Positions 17,150 through 27,605 of a stretch of DNA of 64,000 nt are shown here, piece by piece. The notes under the pieces are model-generated. The model worked only from the letters and a program-made list of their open reading frames with translations, was not told where the DNA came from and did not search any database. Origin of the DNA: an uncultured Bacteroidia bacterium (GTDB lineage: Bacteria > Bacteroidota > Bacteroidia > Bacteroidales > Prolixibacteraceae); NCBI GenBank assembly GCA_903918045.1, contig CAIXCY010000230.1, forward strand, positions 62,001 through 126,000. Reading direction: 5' to 3'. Numbering within the stretch: the stretch's first letter is position 1; each line of letters opens with the position of its first letter. Made by a program: the position numbers and the translations under genes.

Positions 17150-19405
17150 CTATTCAATTGCAGAAGGTGGTGCATCTTCAGGAGCGGCTCCCCATTTCTT
17201 GTTCGGATAGGCGCCCATCTCCAGTTCGATGGTTGCCCCGTTTATCAGGTCTGTATGTGTAAACCATGGCCGGTTTAGTGGTTGACCATTTAACTTCGCC
17301 GACTGGATATACTTATTCCCCTTTGCATAATTATGCGCAATAATTGTGAAAGTCTTGCCATTGTTTTGTTTTATTTTGACCTCCTCAAAGACAGGACTTC
17401 CGAGGTTATAAATTGGCAGACCGGGGGTGACGGGATAGAAACCCATTGACGCAAAGACGACAAAGGCAGTCATCCCTCCTCCATCTTCATCTCCGGGGAT
17501 TCCAAAGATATTATCCTGGAACCAGACATCGAGTAAAAACCGGACTCTTTTTTGAGTTTTCCACGGTTCGCCTGAATAATTATACAACCATGGAATGTGG
17601 AAACTGGGCTCATTGCCCATCGAGAATTGCCCGACCATGCCGGTAGCATCGGCAAATTTGGCCCAGAACTGGAATTTGGAACGGCCTAAGTCTTCACGAA
17701 ACAACTGGTCGAGCGTGGCGGTGAATTTCTCACGACCACCCATGAGTTTGATTAGACCGTGGATATCTTCCTGAACCTGCCACTGATAGGTATAGCCGTT
17801 GTTCTCATCGTAATAATCGCGTCCACCAGGACCACCGTCAAATTTAGGGTCAATGTCAATCCAATCCCCTTTCGCATTTTTGGGCCACATAAGTTTCTTA
17901 TCTGGCCGGTATAAATTGCGGTAATTGGTGGATTGTTTATGGAAATAGTCCTCGTCTTTTTTATGTCCAAGCTCTTTGGCCATTTCAGAGAGTGCCCAGT
18001 CATCATAACTGGCGCCAAGGGTTACTGCCACACTCTGCCGTTTTTCGAAACTGTCTACCTCTTTCACGGTCTCCACCTCTCCCGGCATGAGGGCAGGATA
18101 ATATCCCTTTTCGCGGTAGAAGGTATCCAGAGAGCATGTAGGTCCGTTTCTCCAGGGAAGTAAAGTGGCTTTATATCCATTTTTAGCGATCCCCTCATAG
18201 GCCTTCTCTGCATTGTATCCCCGAATCCCTTTTCTCCAGGCATCCAGAAATACGATGGTGGAGTGGAACCCATTCATGGCCGGGTTATCGATATAGAGGA
18301 GGGGGAATTGCGGCATCCATCCGCCCTGTTCATACATTAAGGTATACGAATTAAGCATGTCGGCCTCCTTTTGTGGTTGGAGGATCATTCTAAGGGGATG
18401 GTTAGCGAGATAAGTATCCCACACCCAATCATCAATATAAAAATCGCGGTCGGTTTTGTGAACCCTATGGTCGTAGGCACTGTAATAACTTCCATACTCA
18501 TTGATGTTTACCATCCTTTCATAGGTTCGGTACAGCGAGGTGAAAAACGTGCGGCGCTGTGCTTCGGTTGCCCCTTTAATACTAATCTGGTCCACCGTAT
18601 TTGCCCAAACCTGTTCACCTTTATTTTTGAGCGCTTCAAAATCCCAGTCTGAGATCTCATTTTTAAGATTGAGTTTGGCTTGTTCAGGGCTGATATAGGA
18701 GATGGCATATTTGAATTCAACAGGTTTGGCCACGTCTTTCGAAAATTCAACCCAGGCGGTGGGCTCCTGCCTTGTTTTATTCGATTTTTTGATAAGCCGG
18801 GTCTCCCTTTTAATGACGACCTTACAGTCCTGATTAAACTCCCCGTAAACGTATCCCTTCATCCCGAAGAATTGTTCTTCGCCAGCGATACTGTTTTTGG
18901 AGATTACATCCCAATGTCCCTCCTGATTGATCTGAAACCTTAATGTCTTATCACTTTTGGCAGGAAAGCTAAAGCGGAAGAAACCTATTTTATTTCCGGG
19001 GGTAAATTCAACTTTTATATCCTCATCGATCAGATAAGTTGAAAAATAGTAAGGCCGGACTATCTCGAGATCGTGGTCGTAAGTCTGGCGCTCCTTCCAT
19101 GTGCCGGCCTCGGACTTTCCGCTTCCCGGAAGGACGCCGAATAGCTCTCCATTGCGGTGTGAAATTATAGATAGAGGGAAGAAGCTGATCTGATCATCAA
19201 GGAAATCGGCACGCAGTGGGTGCATGCGGATCATCTGATTTGGAAGTTGCACATTGGGGCGTGTGGGATGGAGAAGATGCCCCATTCCACCAATGTAAGG
19301 GTCCACATAATCCAGATTTGACTTTTTAGTGTCAACCGGTGTGAAGCTGCATACAACTAGCCAGATAGCCAATGCAGAAAAAGAGTTCTTAAGGTTAATA
19401 TTCAT
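17150..19405 (-). CDS. GH92 alpha-mannosidase, secreted
   Basis: This 751-residue exported glycoside hydrolase belongs to family 92, calcium-dependent inverting exo-alpha-mannosidases that trim high-mannose glycans. An N-terminal hydrophobic signal (FSALAIWLVVCS) is followed by VDPYIGGMGHLLHP, a variant of the DPFIGTGG family start. The catalytic acid is expected in GNEP (residues 597-600, Glu599). The base region is GDEDGGG at 638-644, with MTAFVVFASMGFYPV after it. GLPIYNLGSPVFEEV and the C-terminal beta domain are typical. The HPTRPNVQLPNQMIRM segment differs from the second GH92 at 28350, so substrates may differ. It is last in an eight-gene minus-strand run. Confidence 0.93.
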   Translation of the reverse strand: MNINLKNSFSALAIWLVVCSFTPVDTKKSNLDYVDPYIGGMGHLLHPTRPNVQLPNQMIRMHPLRADFLDDQISFFPLSIISHRNGELFGVLPGSGKSEAGTWKERQTYDHDLEIVRPYYFSTYLIDEDIKVEFTPGNKIGFFRFSFPAKSDKTLRFQINQEGHWDVISKNSIAGEEQFFGMKGYVYGEFNQDCKVVIKRETRLIKKSNKTRQEPTAWVEFSKDVAKPVEFKYAISYISPEQAKLNLKNEISDWDFEALKNKGEQVWANTVDQISIKGATEAQRRTFFTSLYRTYERMVNINEYGSYYSAYDHRVHKTDRDFYIDDWVWDTYLANHPLRMILQPQKEADMLNSYTLMYEQGGWMPQFPLLYIDNPAMNGFHSTIVFLDAWRKGIRGYNAEKAYEGIAKNGYKATLLPWRNGPTCSLDTFYREKGYYPALMPGEVETVKEVDSFEKRQSVAVTLGASYDDWALSEMAKELGHKKDEDYFHKQSTNYRNLYRPDKKLMWPKNAKGDWIDIDPKFDGGPGGRDYYDENNGYTYQWQVQEDIHGLIKLMGGREKFTATLDQLFREDLGRSKFQFWAKFADATGMVGQFSMGNEPSFHIPWLYNYSGEPWKTQKRVRFLLDVWFQDNIFGIPGDEDGGGMTAFVVFASMGFYPVTPGLPIYNLGSPVFEEVKIKQNNGKTFTIIAHNYAKGNKYIQSAKLNGQPLNRPWFTHTDLINGATIELEMGAYPNKKWGAAPEDAPPSAIE

Positions 19406-19442
19406 ATTCAGTTTAGTTGTTTTCTCTTTTAGAAATTTGATT

Positions 19443-20168
19443 TTAAATCAATGAGGAGGACTGGAGGTCAAGGTATAAGAATGCATCGGGATGATTTCGC
19501 ATTATTGAAGCAGGACAGTCAGGTGTGATTTCACCGTTGAGTGTATCATAAACTGCTTTTGCTTTCCGCTCATCTGGAACACTACAGATAATTGACTTTG
19601 ATTTCATAATCTGTCTGATAGACATGCTGATAGCCTTTTGGGGGACATCCTCAAATGTTGGAAACCAACCTTCACCTAATTGCTGATGACGGCACGCATC
19701 ATTCAGGTTAACGACCAGGTAAGGCTCCTCGGTTTCAAAATCTGCCGGCGGGTCATTGAACGCTAAATGGCCGTTTTCGCCAATACCCACAAATGCCACA
19801 TCGATCGGATGGTTACGGATTATTTCCCCTAACCGGGCACATTCTGCGTTAGGGTCAGTTTCCCCGTTTACATAATAGAATTCCCTGATAGGGATAAGAT
19901 CCACAAATCTCTCCTTCAGGTATTTACGAAATGAGGCAGGGTGTTGTTCAGATATTCCAATATATTCGTCCAAATGAAAGGCAGTCACAACTGACCAGTT
20001 AATATCCTCCTTAACGAGTTCACCGAGCATTTCGAACTGGGATGCACCTGTTGCCACAATAATATTGGCTTCCCCGCGTTCAAGGATTGCCTTTCGGATA
20101 TGATCTGCGCCTGCTTTTGCAGCTATTGATCCAAGTTGCTGTTTAGTTTCTGAAATGATGATATTCAT
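19443..20168 (-). CDS. nagB: Glucosamine-6-phosphate deaminase (NagB)
   Basis: This enzyme converts glucosamine-6-phosphate to fructose-6-phosphate and ammonia in the cytoplasm. The ATG at 20168 gives 241 residues ([14 protein letters not shown]); an in-frame TTG three codons earlier is disfavoured. Key motifs are [10 protein letters not shown], with the Asp equivalent to E. coli Asp72, and [14 protein letters not shown]. In the second, Asn and Asp stand where E. coli has Asp141 and Glu148; the Asn is common in other NagB proteins. [15 protein letters not shown] matches the family end. It sits between an ExuT-like transporter and a GH92 enzyme, so it probably feeds glycan-derived amino sugar into glycolysis. 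Confidence 0.88.
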   Translation of the reverse strand: MNIIISETKQQLGSIAAKAGADHIRKAILERGEANIIVATGASQFEMLGELVKEDINWSVVTAFHLDEYIGISEQHPASFRKYLKERFVDLIPIREFYYVNGETDPNAECARLGEIIRNHPIDVAFVGIGENGHLAFNDPPADFETEEPYLVVNLNDACRHQQLGEGWFPTFEDVPQKAISMSIRQIMKSKSIICSVPDERKAKAVYDTLNGEITPDCPASIMRNHPDAFLYLDLQSSSLI

Positions 20169-20230
20169 ATTTTTCAAATTGAATTATTGGGTATTAAATG
20201 ATCTCTAAATCGTGAATTAATCCCATCAGG

Positions 20231-20345
20231 TATATTATATGGGTAGAATGTCTACGATCATAATGGCAATTCCGTCCTGTCCGTGACGGGATAATCTTTT
20301 TAAAACCTTATTTTCTAACCATATTAGGTGCCTGACGGTACCTCC
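20231..20345. repeat. Two inverted copies of a short interspersed repeat
   Basis: ATATGGGTAGAA (20237-20248) is the exact reverse complement of TTCTACCCATAT at 28281-28292. TTTCTAACCATAT (20312-20324), followed by a GGTGCCTGACGG segment, resembles the same unit in plus orientation. Both flank a TCCGTC...GACGGGA hairpin near 20272-20290. The spacer lies between nagB and the MFS gene. Confidence 0.45.
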
Positions 20346-20368
20346 TTTTAAAATTTTAATTTCATAAT

Positions 20369-21673
20369 TTATTGGGATATATAGTTCAGGTTATCATCCA
20401 GTGGAGTCATTTTTGGCATTAAAAGGTGAACGAATCCCAAAATGGTAAGGTACGACAATCCGGCAATCACAAAGGCCCAGAAATAGCCCGAATTGCCTGC
20501 GGTGTCCAGTACGGCACCCAAAGCAATGTCTGCAACAATGGCAACGGCTACCCCTACCATTTTCCCAATCCCGATCACAGAAGCGACTGCCTTCCTGGGA
20601 AAGACATCAGGAACCAGGGTATAGCTGTTGATTGACCACGACTGGTGCCCTGCGGCGCCAAGACCAATCAGAAAGACTGCAACCCATTTGCCCGCGATAA
20701 CTGGAACAAAGGAGACGGGCAGGATGATAATGGCACAAATAAGCATTGTAATTTTCCGCGCCTTATTGATAGACCACCCTCTTTTTATGAGCACTCCCGA
20801 GAAATATCCGCCTAAAAGACTCCCTGCGTCGGCCATAAGAAAAATAATTAAGAATGGTGGACCGATATTTTCAATATCTACGCCGAACTGGACCGCCAGG
20901 AATTTGGCGCCCCAGAAAAGGTAAAACCACCAAACTCCGTCTGTTATTGTGGTTAATGCAAAAGCCCAGGTTTCGCGTTTAGGCAGGAGTTTAAGCCATG
21001 GGATATTCTCCTGGTTCTCCCCGGCCGAATCACTGTTGATATAGGCTAATTCGGATTTTGAAAGCTTAGGATGTACTTCGGGTTTTTGATAAGTTCTGAT
21101 CCATAAAAATACCCATAATGCGCTTAAGACCCCGGTAAAAAGGAAGGGGAGCTGCCAGTTCTTTCCCTCTGCCGAAACGATCGCTCCCACAATAAATGGT
21201 GCTAATATTGCACCGACGCTCGTTGATGCATCGAAAATCCCTGTTGCAAATGCACGATCTTTTTTAGGAAACCACTCCGCCACAGTTTTAATCGCGGCCG
21301 GAAAATTTCCGGATTCTCCAATCCCAAGCCCGAAGCGGGCGGTGATAAACCCGATTAAGCTAAATGCAGGCCTGATTACAGCATGCAACATTCCGAAGAT
21401 GCTCCAGATAACAATCGAGAGGGTATATCCTATTTTAGTCCCTAATTTATCGATCACACCACCCATGAACAAAAGCCCTATGCCATAGGCAATTTTGAAG
21501 GAGACCATGATTGCCGCATAATCCTTGTTTGACCAGTCGAATAATTTTTGCAGGGTTGGCGCCATTACCCCGACAATACTGCGGTCGAAGTAGTTGATTG
21601 TAGTTGCCATAAAGACAAGCGCAAGAATTCGGTAGCGATAGGAGCCAGGATTATCCGAAAGTTTAGTCATCAT
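20369..21673 (-). CDS. MFS transporter, ExuT/ACS-like sugar acid porter
   Basis: This 434-residue protein has twelve predicted membrane segments and belongs to the major facilitator superfamily. The N-terminal segment YRILALVFMATTINYFDRSIVGVMAPTL and the motif GGVIDKLGTKIGYTLS are typical of the anion:cation symporter (ACS) branch, which includes hexuronate transporter ExuT. RFGLGIGESGNFPAAIKTVAEWFPKKDRAFATG is the ACS signature. Transport of a hexuronate or related sugar acid is likely, but the substrate is not shown. It lies inside the glycosidase operon between nagB and the PA14-tailed rhamnosidase. No SusC or SusD is present in the window, so this is a candidate inner-membrane step for the released sugars. 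Confidence 0.85.
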   Translation of the reverse strand: MMTKLSDNPGSYRYRILALVFMATTINYFDRSIVGVMAPTLQKLFDWSNKDYAAIMVSFKIAYGIGLLFMGGVIDKLGTKIGYTLSIVIWSIFGMLHAVIRPAFSLIGFITARFGLGIGESGNFPAAIKTVAEWFPKKDRAFATGIFDASTSVGAILAPFIVGAIVSAEGKNWQLPFLFTGVLSALWVFLWIRTYQKPEVHPKLSKSELAYINSDSAGENQENIPWLKLLPKRETWAFALTTITDGVWWFYLFWGAKFLAVQFGVDIENIGPPFLIIFLMADAGSLLGGYFSGVLIKRGWSINKARKITMLICAIIILPVSFVPVIAGKWVAVFLIGLGAAGHQSWSINSYTLVPDVFPRKAVASVIGIGKMVGVAVAIVADIALGAVLDTAGNSGYFWAFVIAGLSYLTILGFVHLLMPKMTPLDDNLNYISQ

Positions 21674-21723
21674 GTTTGGTTATGAGGATGCAATTTAGTC
21701 TACACTGAATTAGAAAATCGGAT

Positions 21724-24700
21724 TTATTTTTGAAACAGCACCATCGCCGGAACCTCCTGTTTTTCAATTCCCGGTCCTGAATATTTTAGCAGGAGGTACA
21801 TTCCGCCGCCGGCCTGAAAATAATCAAGTTTTATCGGAAAAACCCCTTGCTGTAAAACTATTTTTCCGGATTTCTCAATGTCTGCACCGTGAGGGCCGTC
21901 ATGATCAATAACCAGCTGATTGTTTATAAATAATTTACTTCCATCATTTGACTGAATATAGAATGTATAGTTTCCAGCCTTGTTGATCTTTATTTTCCCG
22001 TTGAATGAGAGTGCAAATTCATCCCTGGTGGAGATAATATCGTCAAGGGTGAACCTATAGGTGGTTCCGGATTTTAGGGGTGTGAGTTTTGCAAATTCGG
22101 GAATCTTCATCCATGCTCCGTCGTAATACTGATAGGTTAACCCATTTGTTTTGGGATCAATGAAATCGAAATAATTCGATTTTACAAAACTTGATTCATA
22201 ACCATTCAGCATTGCTCTCGCCCGGATTTTTGTTGGTTTTGAGATATAGAATGGTTTACGAAACAGGGAGGATGTGCTGTCAGGCTCAGACCCATCAGTT
22301 GTATAATGAATTGCGGCCTCAGCAACATCTGATGTTATATGCACTAAAATAGAATCGCGTACCTGTGCAAGGGTATCTCCGGGATGAATGATCGGATTCG
22401 AAAGGATGATATGTTTCAGTAGACGCTTCGGCCCTTTCGAAAGAAATTCATAGTCTCCCGATTCAATTTCATAAACCGCATACTTACCCTCCTGCCCGAG
22501 CTGTTTAATATGAAGGTTTTTCTTTACAGGATTTCCACCTTCGTTAACACAATCCTCACGAAGGGCTAAGACATATACAGTTGCAGTGGTATTGGCCGGA
22601 ATGGTAACCTTCAGCAGGTAATCATCACCTGCAAATTTCCATTCAGATTTTATGGTTCCATATAATGATTCGTAGGAAGATTTTGCGAATGTGAGGCTGC
22701 TCACCGGGGTCGGTTTAATGATTGTGTGTTTAAAACCAGGCTTTGCAGGATCGGGGGAAATCCCGCCGAGGTTCTGATAAAACCAGGCACAAACGCTGCC
22801 GAACATCGGATGACTGTGGGAAACATCCCCCTGGAAAGTTTCCCAGATGGTGGTGGCCCCCTTTTCGATCATCCATCCAAAACCGGGGAAATCACGCTGG
22901 TTCATAAGTGTAAATGCCAGATCAGCGCGGTCAAGTTTCGTTAACACTTCAAGCAGCAACGGTGTCCCCAGGATCCCTGTATCAAAATGGACCTTATTAT
23001 CGCTAACCACATTTTTGACAAGATTATCGAAGACTGCACTGACATTTTTAGCCTCAGCAATTCCGAAGCCGATGGGGTAAATATTAGCCCCTTGCCGGCC
23101 AATCGAATAACTCGATTTATCAGCATTGTAATAAACTGTATTAATTGCATTTCGGGCGTTTTCTGCCAGTTGGACAAAATGTCCCTTGTCCTCAGTTTTA
23201 GACAGAATACCTGAAATCTGAACCATCATATCAATGCAATAATAATAGTAACAGCTGTTTACGAAGTCAGCAGGGATATCTACAATTTCGGGAGGGACCC
23301 ACTCGCCAAGTCCCTGACCTGAAAGAATTCCATCCTTGTTCAGCGAATTTTTCATGTATTCGATCCAATGCTTCATCCCGTCGTAATGTTTTTGCAGGAT
23401 CCGCATATCGCCATAATACTGATACATATACCAGGGAATAATCACATAGGCAGATCCCCAGGGTGTTCCACCACCACCGTCCTGATAAGGGGTTGTGTTG
23501 GGGACATATCCTGTTTTATGGTTTTGGGCATCCGCAATATCGTTGAGCCATTTGGTGTAAAACTGCGACATGTCGAAGTTGTAAATTGCAGCCCTGGCCG
23601 AAATCTGACCATCGCCGGTATATCCGCGTCGCTCACGGTGGGGACAATCACTCGGAACTCCTCCATGAACATTCCCAAGCTGTGTCCACTGATAGTTATC
23701 GAGTATCTTATTTAGCAAGGTGTTGGAACACTCGAAAGTCCCGGTTTTAGTGATGTCTGTATTTACTACACGGCCATCTACATTTTCAAGGGTCAGTTTT
23801 GTCGGAGAACCGAAAACATCAACATATCGGAACGCATGCCAGGTAAAACGGGGTTCCCAGATTTCAGTCCCTTCACCCTTCATAATGTAAGTGTCTGTTT
23901 GATTATACGTTGGGCCAAACTCCTCAATAAATCGGAGTTTGATTTTCGTCCCTTTAGGACCTGTGAGTTTAAGTCTTGCCCAACCGGAGAACAACCTTCC
24001 CATATCAAAACGGTATACCCCTTTATCCGGTTCAATTACAGAAATCGGTTGAATAGTTTTCGTAATGCGGTCAGGGGCAGAGATCTGCCCTCTAAGTATT
24101 CCTGTAGGTGCGCGGACAACCTCTGCTTTTACCCATTTTGAATCATCAAATCCTGCCTCATTCCACCCTTTCTGTTCGAGTCTGGCGTCATAGATTTCAC
24201 CGGAGTGTAACCCGTTGTAAAGAATCGGACTTAAGGATGACTTCCAATTTTCATCGCTTGTAATTAGCTCACTGCTTCCATCTTCATACTCAATTTTGAA
24301 CTGAGCCATCAAACGGGAGGTATCGTACCACAACATCGTATCATTCGGGCGGTCTGCCTGAAGGTACCATCCATTTCCAAGGATAACTCCTAAGGCATTT
24401 CCCCCCTCTTTTAAAGATGAAGTTATATCAAAAGTCTCATATAGAACCGTTGAGGTCATATTCCCTATCCGGGATTCTTCCCATTTCTCAACTTTCTGCC
24501 GATCGTAATTAGTCTGATTGGGTGACAGTACATGATCTCCGATTTTTGTGCCGTTGATGTACAACTCATAATATCCCAGGCCACTGATGTATACGCTCGC
24601 TTTTTTGACTTTTTTGAGGAGGTTAAGTTCTTTCCGGAAGAGCGGAGCAGCATGTTTCAAATCGCCGGTTGTGAGTGATGCGGGTGCCCCGATCCACCTG

Positions 24701-25131
24701 GCCTGCCAATCAGTGGCACTGAGCAGCCCCATCTCCCATTCTGAAACGGTACTCCATAGCGATTCACTTTTCGCTTCATCCCATATCTGAACTTTCCAGA
24801 ATACCTTCATTCCGGATGTCAGAGGTTTGCCGGCATAAATCACCTGTGCGGATTGATCGGACTCTATTTTACCGGTATCCCACAGATCACCACTGTTTTT
24901 GGACAATTCTTCGGCGCTTGTTGCGACCAGTATCCGATAGGCTGTTTGGCTGGCACCCGGGAGATCTTTTTTCATCTGCCACGAAAGTCGCGGATTCACA
25001 ACATCCATCCCGACAGGGTTCGGAAGGTATTCGCATCGGAGGGTTGTCACTTTAGTGGGAGAAATCCTCTTTTGCGAAGTACACGCTGCTGCAAGTGCAA
25101 GGAGGAATAAAGCTATTAATTTTATTTTCAT
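21724..25131 (-). CDS. GH78 alpha-L-rhamnosidase lipoprotein with PA14-like tail
   Basis: This 1135-residue exported lipoprotein has its lipobox cysteine at residue 17 (ALAAAC). Residues 30-870 form a family 78 alpha-L-rhamnosidase: beta-domains with LRCEYLPNPVGMDVVNPRLSW, then the (alpha/alpha)6 barrel. The acid-motif region DCPHRERRGYTGDGQ lies at residues 495-509 and TGYVPNTTPYQ follows. Residues 905-970 look like a chitobiase C-terminal beta-sandwich (IHYTTDGSEPDST), and residues 1000-1130 like PA14 (YQYYDG...SNDGSKLFINNQLVID), a carbohydrate-binding or anchoring fold. The two extra tail domains are unusual next to the plain GH78 at 30660. It likely acts at the outer surface or in the periplasm on rhamnose-capped glycans. 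Confidence 0.92.
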   Translation of the reverse strand: MKIKLIALFLLALAAACTSQKRISPTKVTTLRCEYLPNPVGMDVVNPRLSWQMKKDLPGASQTAYRILVATSAEELSKNSGDLWDTGKIESDQSAQVIYAGKPLTSGMKVFWKVQIWDEAKSESLWSTVSEWEMGLLSATDWQARWIGAPASLTTGDLKHAAPLFRKELNLLKKVKKASVYISGLGYYELYINGTKIGDHVLSPNQTNYDRQKVEKWEESRIGNMTSTVLYETFDITSSLKEGGNALGVILGNGWYLQADRPNDTMLWYDTSRLMAQFKIEYEDGSSELITSDENWKSSLSPILYNGLHSGEIYDARLEQKGWNEAGFDDSKWVKAEVVRAPTGILRGQISAPDRITKTIQPISVIEPDKGVYRFDMGRLFSGWARLKLTGPKGTKIKLRFIEEFGPTYNQTDTYIMKGEGTEIWEPRFTWHAFRYVDVFGSPTKLTLENVDGRVVNTDITKTGTFECSNTLLNKILDNYQWTQLGNVHGGVPSDCPHRERRGYTGDGQISARAAIYNFDMSQFYTKWLNDIADAQNHKTGYVPNTTPYQDGGGGTPWGSAYVIIPWYMYQYYGDMRILQKHYDGMKHWIEYMKNSLNKDGILSGQGLGEWVPPEIVDIPADFVNSCYYYYCIDMMVQISGILSKTEDKGHFVQLAENARNAINTVYYNADKSSYSIGRQGANIYPIGFGIAEAKNVSAVFDNLVKNVVSDNKVHFDTGILGTPLLLEVLTKLDRADLAFTLMNQRDFPGFGWMIEKGATTIWETFQGDVSHSHPMFGSVCAWFYQNLGGISPDPAKPGFKHTIIKPTPVSSLTFAKSSYESLYGTIKSEWKFAGDDYLLKVTIPANTTATVYVLALREDCVNEGGNPVKKNLHIKQLGQEGKYAVYEIESGDYEFLSKGPKRLLKHIILSNPIIHPGDTLAQVRDSILVHITSDVAEAAIHYTTDGSEPDSTSSLFRKPFYISKPTKIRARAMLNGYESSFVKSNYFDFIDPKTNGLTYQYYDGAWMKIPEFAKLTPLKSGTTYRFTLDDIISTRDEFALSFNGKIKINKAGNYTFYIQSNDGSKLFINNQLVIDHDGPHGADIEKSGKIVLQQGVFPIKLDYFQAGGGMYLLLKYSGPGIEKQEVPAMVLFQK

Positions 25132-25197
25132 TGGGTTTAGTTATAATTTGAGCGTATTAAATTGGTCGATTTGGTTTTCGGTTAGAATAAGATCTCT

Positions 25198-27465
25198 TTA
25201 CTTAATAATTCCCTGATATCTGGCCATCCAGTAAGGCCAGAGCCAGAAGACCGGTTCCCTGACCATACGAAGATTTCCTTGTTTTGCGGCCCAGGGATTT
25301 TTATCCCATCGTACAGTAGCCCGGATACTGGCAGGTGGAAGCTCCGACACCTGAACCTCTTCGAGGATCGGGCTTCTAACGATCTGAACATCTTCACGAA
25401 GCGTGTGATCAACAGGCCAGTCCATCAGGTCGAGGGGAGTATCACGAAGGAATTCAATTGTCTGAGGCACATTCACATTTTTACCCGTTGCATAGGCATA
25501 CATCAGATTATTGATGAGGTTTTCACCCGCAGGCTGATTGGCCATCCAAGCTTCAAGTAATTGTTCGTAAAAAGCTTTCAGTTTAGGATCTGTCTCACAT
25601 TTCACAAGGATAGGGAAAAGATACCCTTCGAGTGTGCGGTCGAAATAGATTTGCCATGCCGGATTCTTCTGATTCAGATGAGACACATTTTCGAGGTAGC
25701 CCTCGGTGTCGATCAGGCGGCGATACTCCTTTTCGTATTTTTCATCTCCGGTAAGATGTTTTGCCAATTTAAGATAGGCCAATAGTTCAAACGAGTTTAT
25801 ACTTCGCTCGGAGGCCCAGTCGGGATCGTGGTTGATTTGTTCAGGTGACCAGATCGCCCAGTGGGTTGGCAATCCATCCACATCAACCAGATTGTATTTG
25901 GTTTCAATCAGGTGGTCGATGATCTTTTTTACATGATCACGGACAAGCGACTTCTCCTCTTGGTTTGCAGCAAGTTCATAATAAAAGAAATAGCTCATCA
26001 TATGACCGTCCATCTCATCAGTACTGGTATCGCCTTTCCATAGCCATTTTCCGTCTTTCGATTTTCTCCATCTGATTTCAACTGGTTTAAACCGGGGGTC
26101 CTTAACCAGCTCGTCGGCTACCTGCTGCGGGGTATAGGTTTGATTTGGGTCATTCACACTTGGCCAATCAAGAGGAACTATTGAGCGGGCAAAGAAGCCT
26201 TCCGAACCCGTTACAGTCTGTAAATATTTAAGGAAATCAAAAGCTTTACGTGCCTTGATTCTGGCATCTTCGTCTTTCGTAACGGCATATCTGAAGCTCT
26301 CCATCGCGAGGTATCCACCGGTGTACTCGCCATCATTATCATCATCGGAGTTGTGCCACGAAGCGGTATCCCCGGGAGTATCCAGTTTCAGAAAACCGCA
26401 GGTCCACGGGTCACGAATATGCCTGTTCATCAACTGGCCATAAAAATTGTTTTTTTTATCCTCCAGGGTCATCATCGTCCGTTTGATTTCACTCACCCCA
26501 TGTGCTGTACCAAGCCAGGCATTCCCTTGAATATCGAAGGCAATATCCAGGACTTTATTGTCAGTCAGCCAACGCTGGCTAAAGCGCAATGAGTGAGTGC
26601 CATTCGCAGCAAACCGCACGACACCCATATTCGTTCCTACCCACATCAACCCATCGGGAGAGAGCCGTATACAATTTACATGAGTTGAGGGAATCCCCTC
26701 ATTTGGAGTGAGGCTTTTAATCAGGTGATCGCCGCTCCGGATCGAAACACCCCCCATTCCTCCTGCCCATAAATCACCCCTGGAATCAAAGGCGATTGCC
26801 TTTAGGTAACAACTAATCAGCTCGTCAGTATTTTGAAATAAGGTAGACCTTCCACCCTGACAACGGTATAGTCCAACATCGGTTCCTACCCACAAGAATC
26901 CTTTACTATCGATCGCGGCATCACGAACTGTACGGGCAATCGGATAATTTAAAAACTCCCAGCCATCTGCTTTTGAATGCCAGATACCGTTCGGACCCAG
27001 TGCATAATTTCCTCCGCCATCATTACAAATAATTGAAATTGGAGGTTTTACCCCCTCTTCCTTATGTAGTTGATTTTGGGAATACCGGTAGATTCCATTC
27101 CAGGTTCCCATCACAACGGCTCCGTCAGGATTTACAACTACCGAATAGGCCGGTCCGCGCCCTGGTCCGGTAATAATTGGTTCCCAGCTCCTGCTTTCAG
27201 CCCCCTTTCTGAAAATTCCCGAGGCCGTGGCAATCCAAACATTAGAAGCTTTATCCAGGACAATACTCCTTACTTCATTATCCCCCTTATTGCCACTTAT
27301 TTGAAAGCCATCGTGAATTTCCTGAACGAAGGCGGTATCTGGATAGGACGCAATCTCTTGCTTTGAGATTGCCTTCCGGGGTTGTTCCTTGCATGAATAA
27401 AAATTCACTGCCAACAGACAACTAAAAATCAGAGAAAACTGTCGGATTAAATTATAACTCCTCAT
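25198..27465 (-). CDS. Propeller/toroid lipoprotein of unknown function, copy 1
   Basis: This 755-residue lipoprotein (lipobox near Cys25, YSC) has two parts. Residues 60-325 contain about seven repeats resembling two-component-regulator propeller blades (GNxWLGTxxGV). Residues 335-755 look like an (alpha/alpha) toroid. No kinase or DNA-binding domain follows the propeller. A shared core with the copy at 54826 is RSKDGKWLWKGDTSTDEMDGH (residues 468-488) plus ARSIVPLDWP and DNDGEYTGGY. The conserved Asp/Glu/His could be catalytic. I cannot assign a known family or reaction. It stands between two GH78 genes, which suggests glycan binding or hydrolysis. The C-terminal half is where a search would be most informative. 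Confidence 0.75.
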   Translation of the reverse strand: MRSYNLIRQFSLIFSCLLAVNFYSCKEQPRKAISKQEIASYPDTAFVQEIHDGFQISGNKGDNEVRSIVLDKASNVWIATASGIFRKGAESRSWEPIITGPGRGPAYSVVVNPDGAVVMGTWNGIYRYSQNQLHKEEGVKPPISIICNDGGGNYALGPNGIWHSKADGWEFLNYPIARTVRDAAIDSKGFLWVGTDVGLYRCQGGRSTLFQNTDELISCYLKAIAFDSRGDLWAGGMGGVSIRSGDHLIKSLTPNEGIPSTHVNCIRLSPDGLMWVGTNMGVVRFAANGTHSLRFSQRWLTDNKVLDIAFDIQGNAWLGTAHGVSEIKRTMMTLEDKKNNFYGQLMNRHIRDPWTCGFLKLDTPGDTASWHNSDDDNDGEYTGGYLAMESFRYAVTKDEDARIKARKAFDFLKYLQTVTGSEGFFARSIVPLDWPSVNDPNQTYTPQQVADELVKDPRFKPVEIRWRKSKDGKWLWKGDTSTDEMDGHMMSYFFYYELAANQEEKSLVRDHVKKIIDHLIETKYNLVDVDGLPTHWAIWSPEQINHDPDWASERSINSFELLAYLKLAKHLTGDEKYEKEYRRLIDTEGYLENVSHLNQKNPAWQIYFDRTLEGYLFPILVKCETDPKLKAFYEQLLEAWMANQPAGENLINNLMYAYATGKNVNVPQTIEFLRDTPLDLMDWPVDHTLREDVQIVRSPILEEVQVSELPPASIRATVRWDKNPWAAKQGNLRMVREPVFWLWPYWMARYQGIIK

Positions 27466-27605
27466 AAATTATGGATTTAGCAAATGTGAATAATGGAAAC
27501 AATAAGCTCACTGATCAGATTCTCACTTAATGATTGATTTGCAAATTCTGTTTGTTGTCTAGTTGCTCTGATAAATCGTTCACGTAAGTTAATAGAAATG
27601 CAGTC

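Noticed and set aside
19443-20168. Loss of function in NagB from Asn and Asp at the E. coli 141/148 positions
   Set aside because: The Asn at the 141 position also occurs in other NagB proteins, so it is treated as a subfamily trait and not as damage.
25198-27465. Hybrid two-component sensor
   Set aside because: The propeller blades look like those of hybrid sensors, but no membrane span, kinase, receiver or AraC domain follows; the C-terminal half is a toroid-like region.
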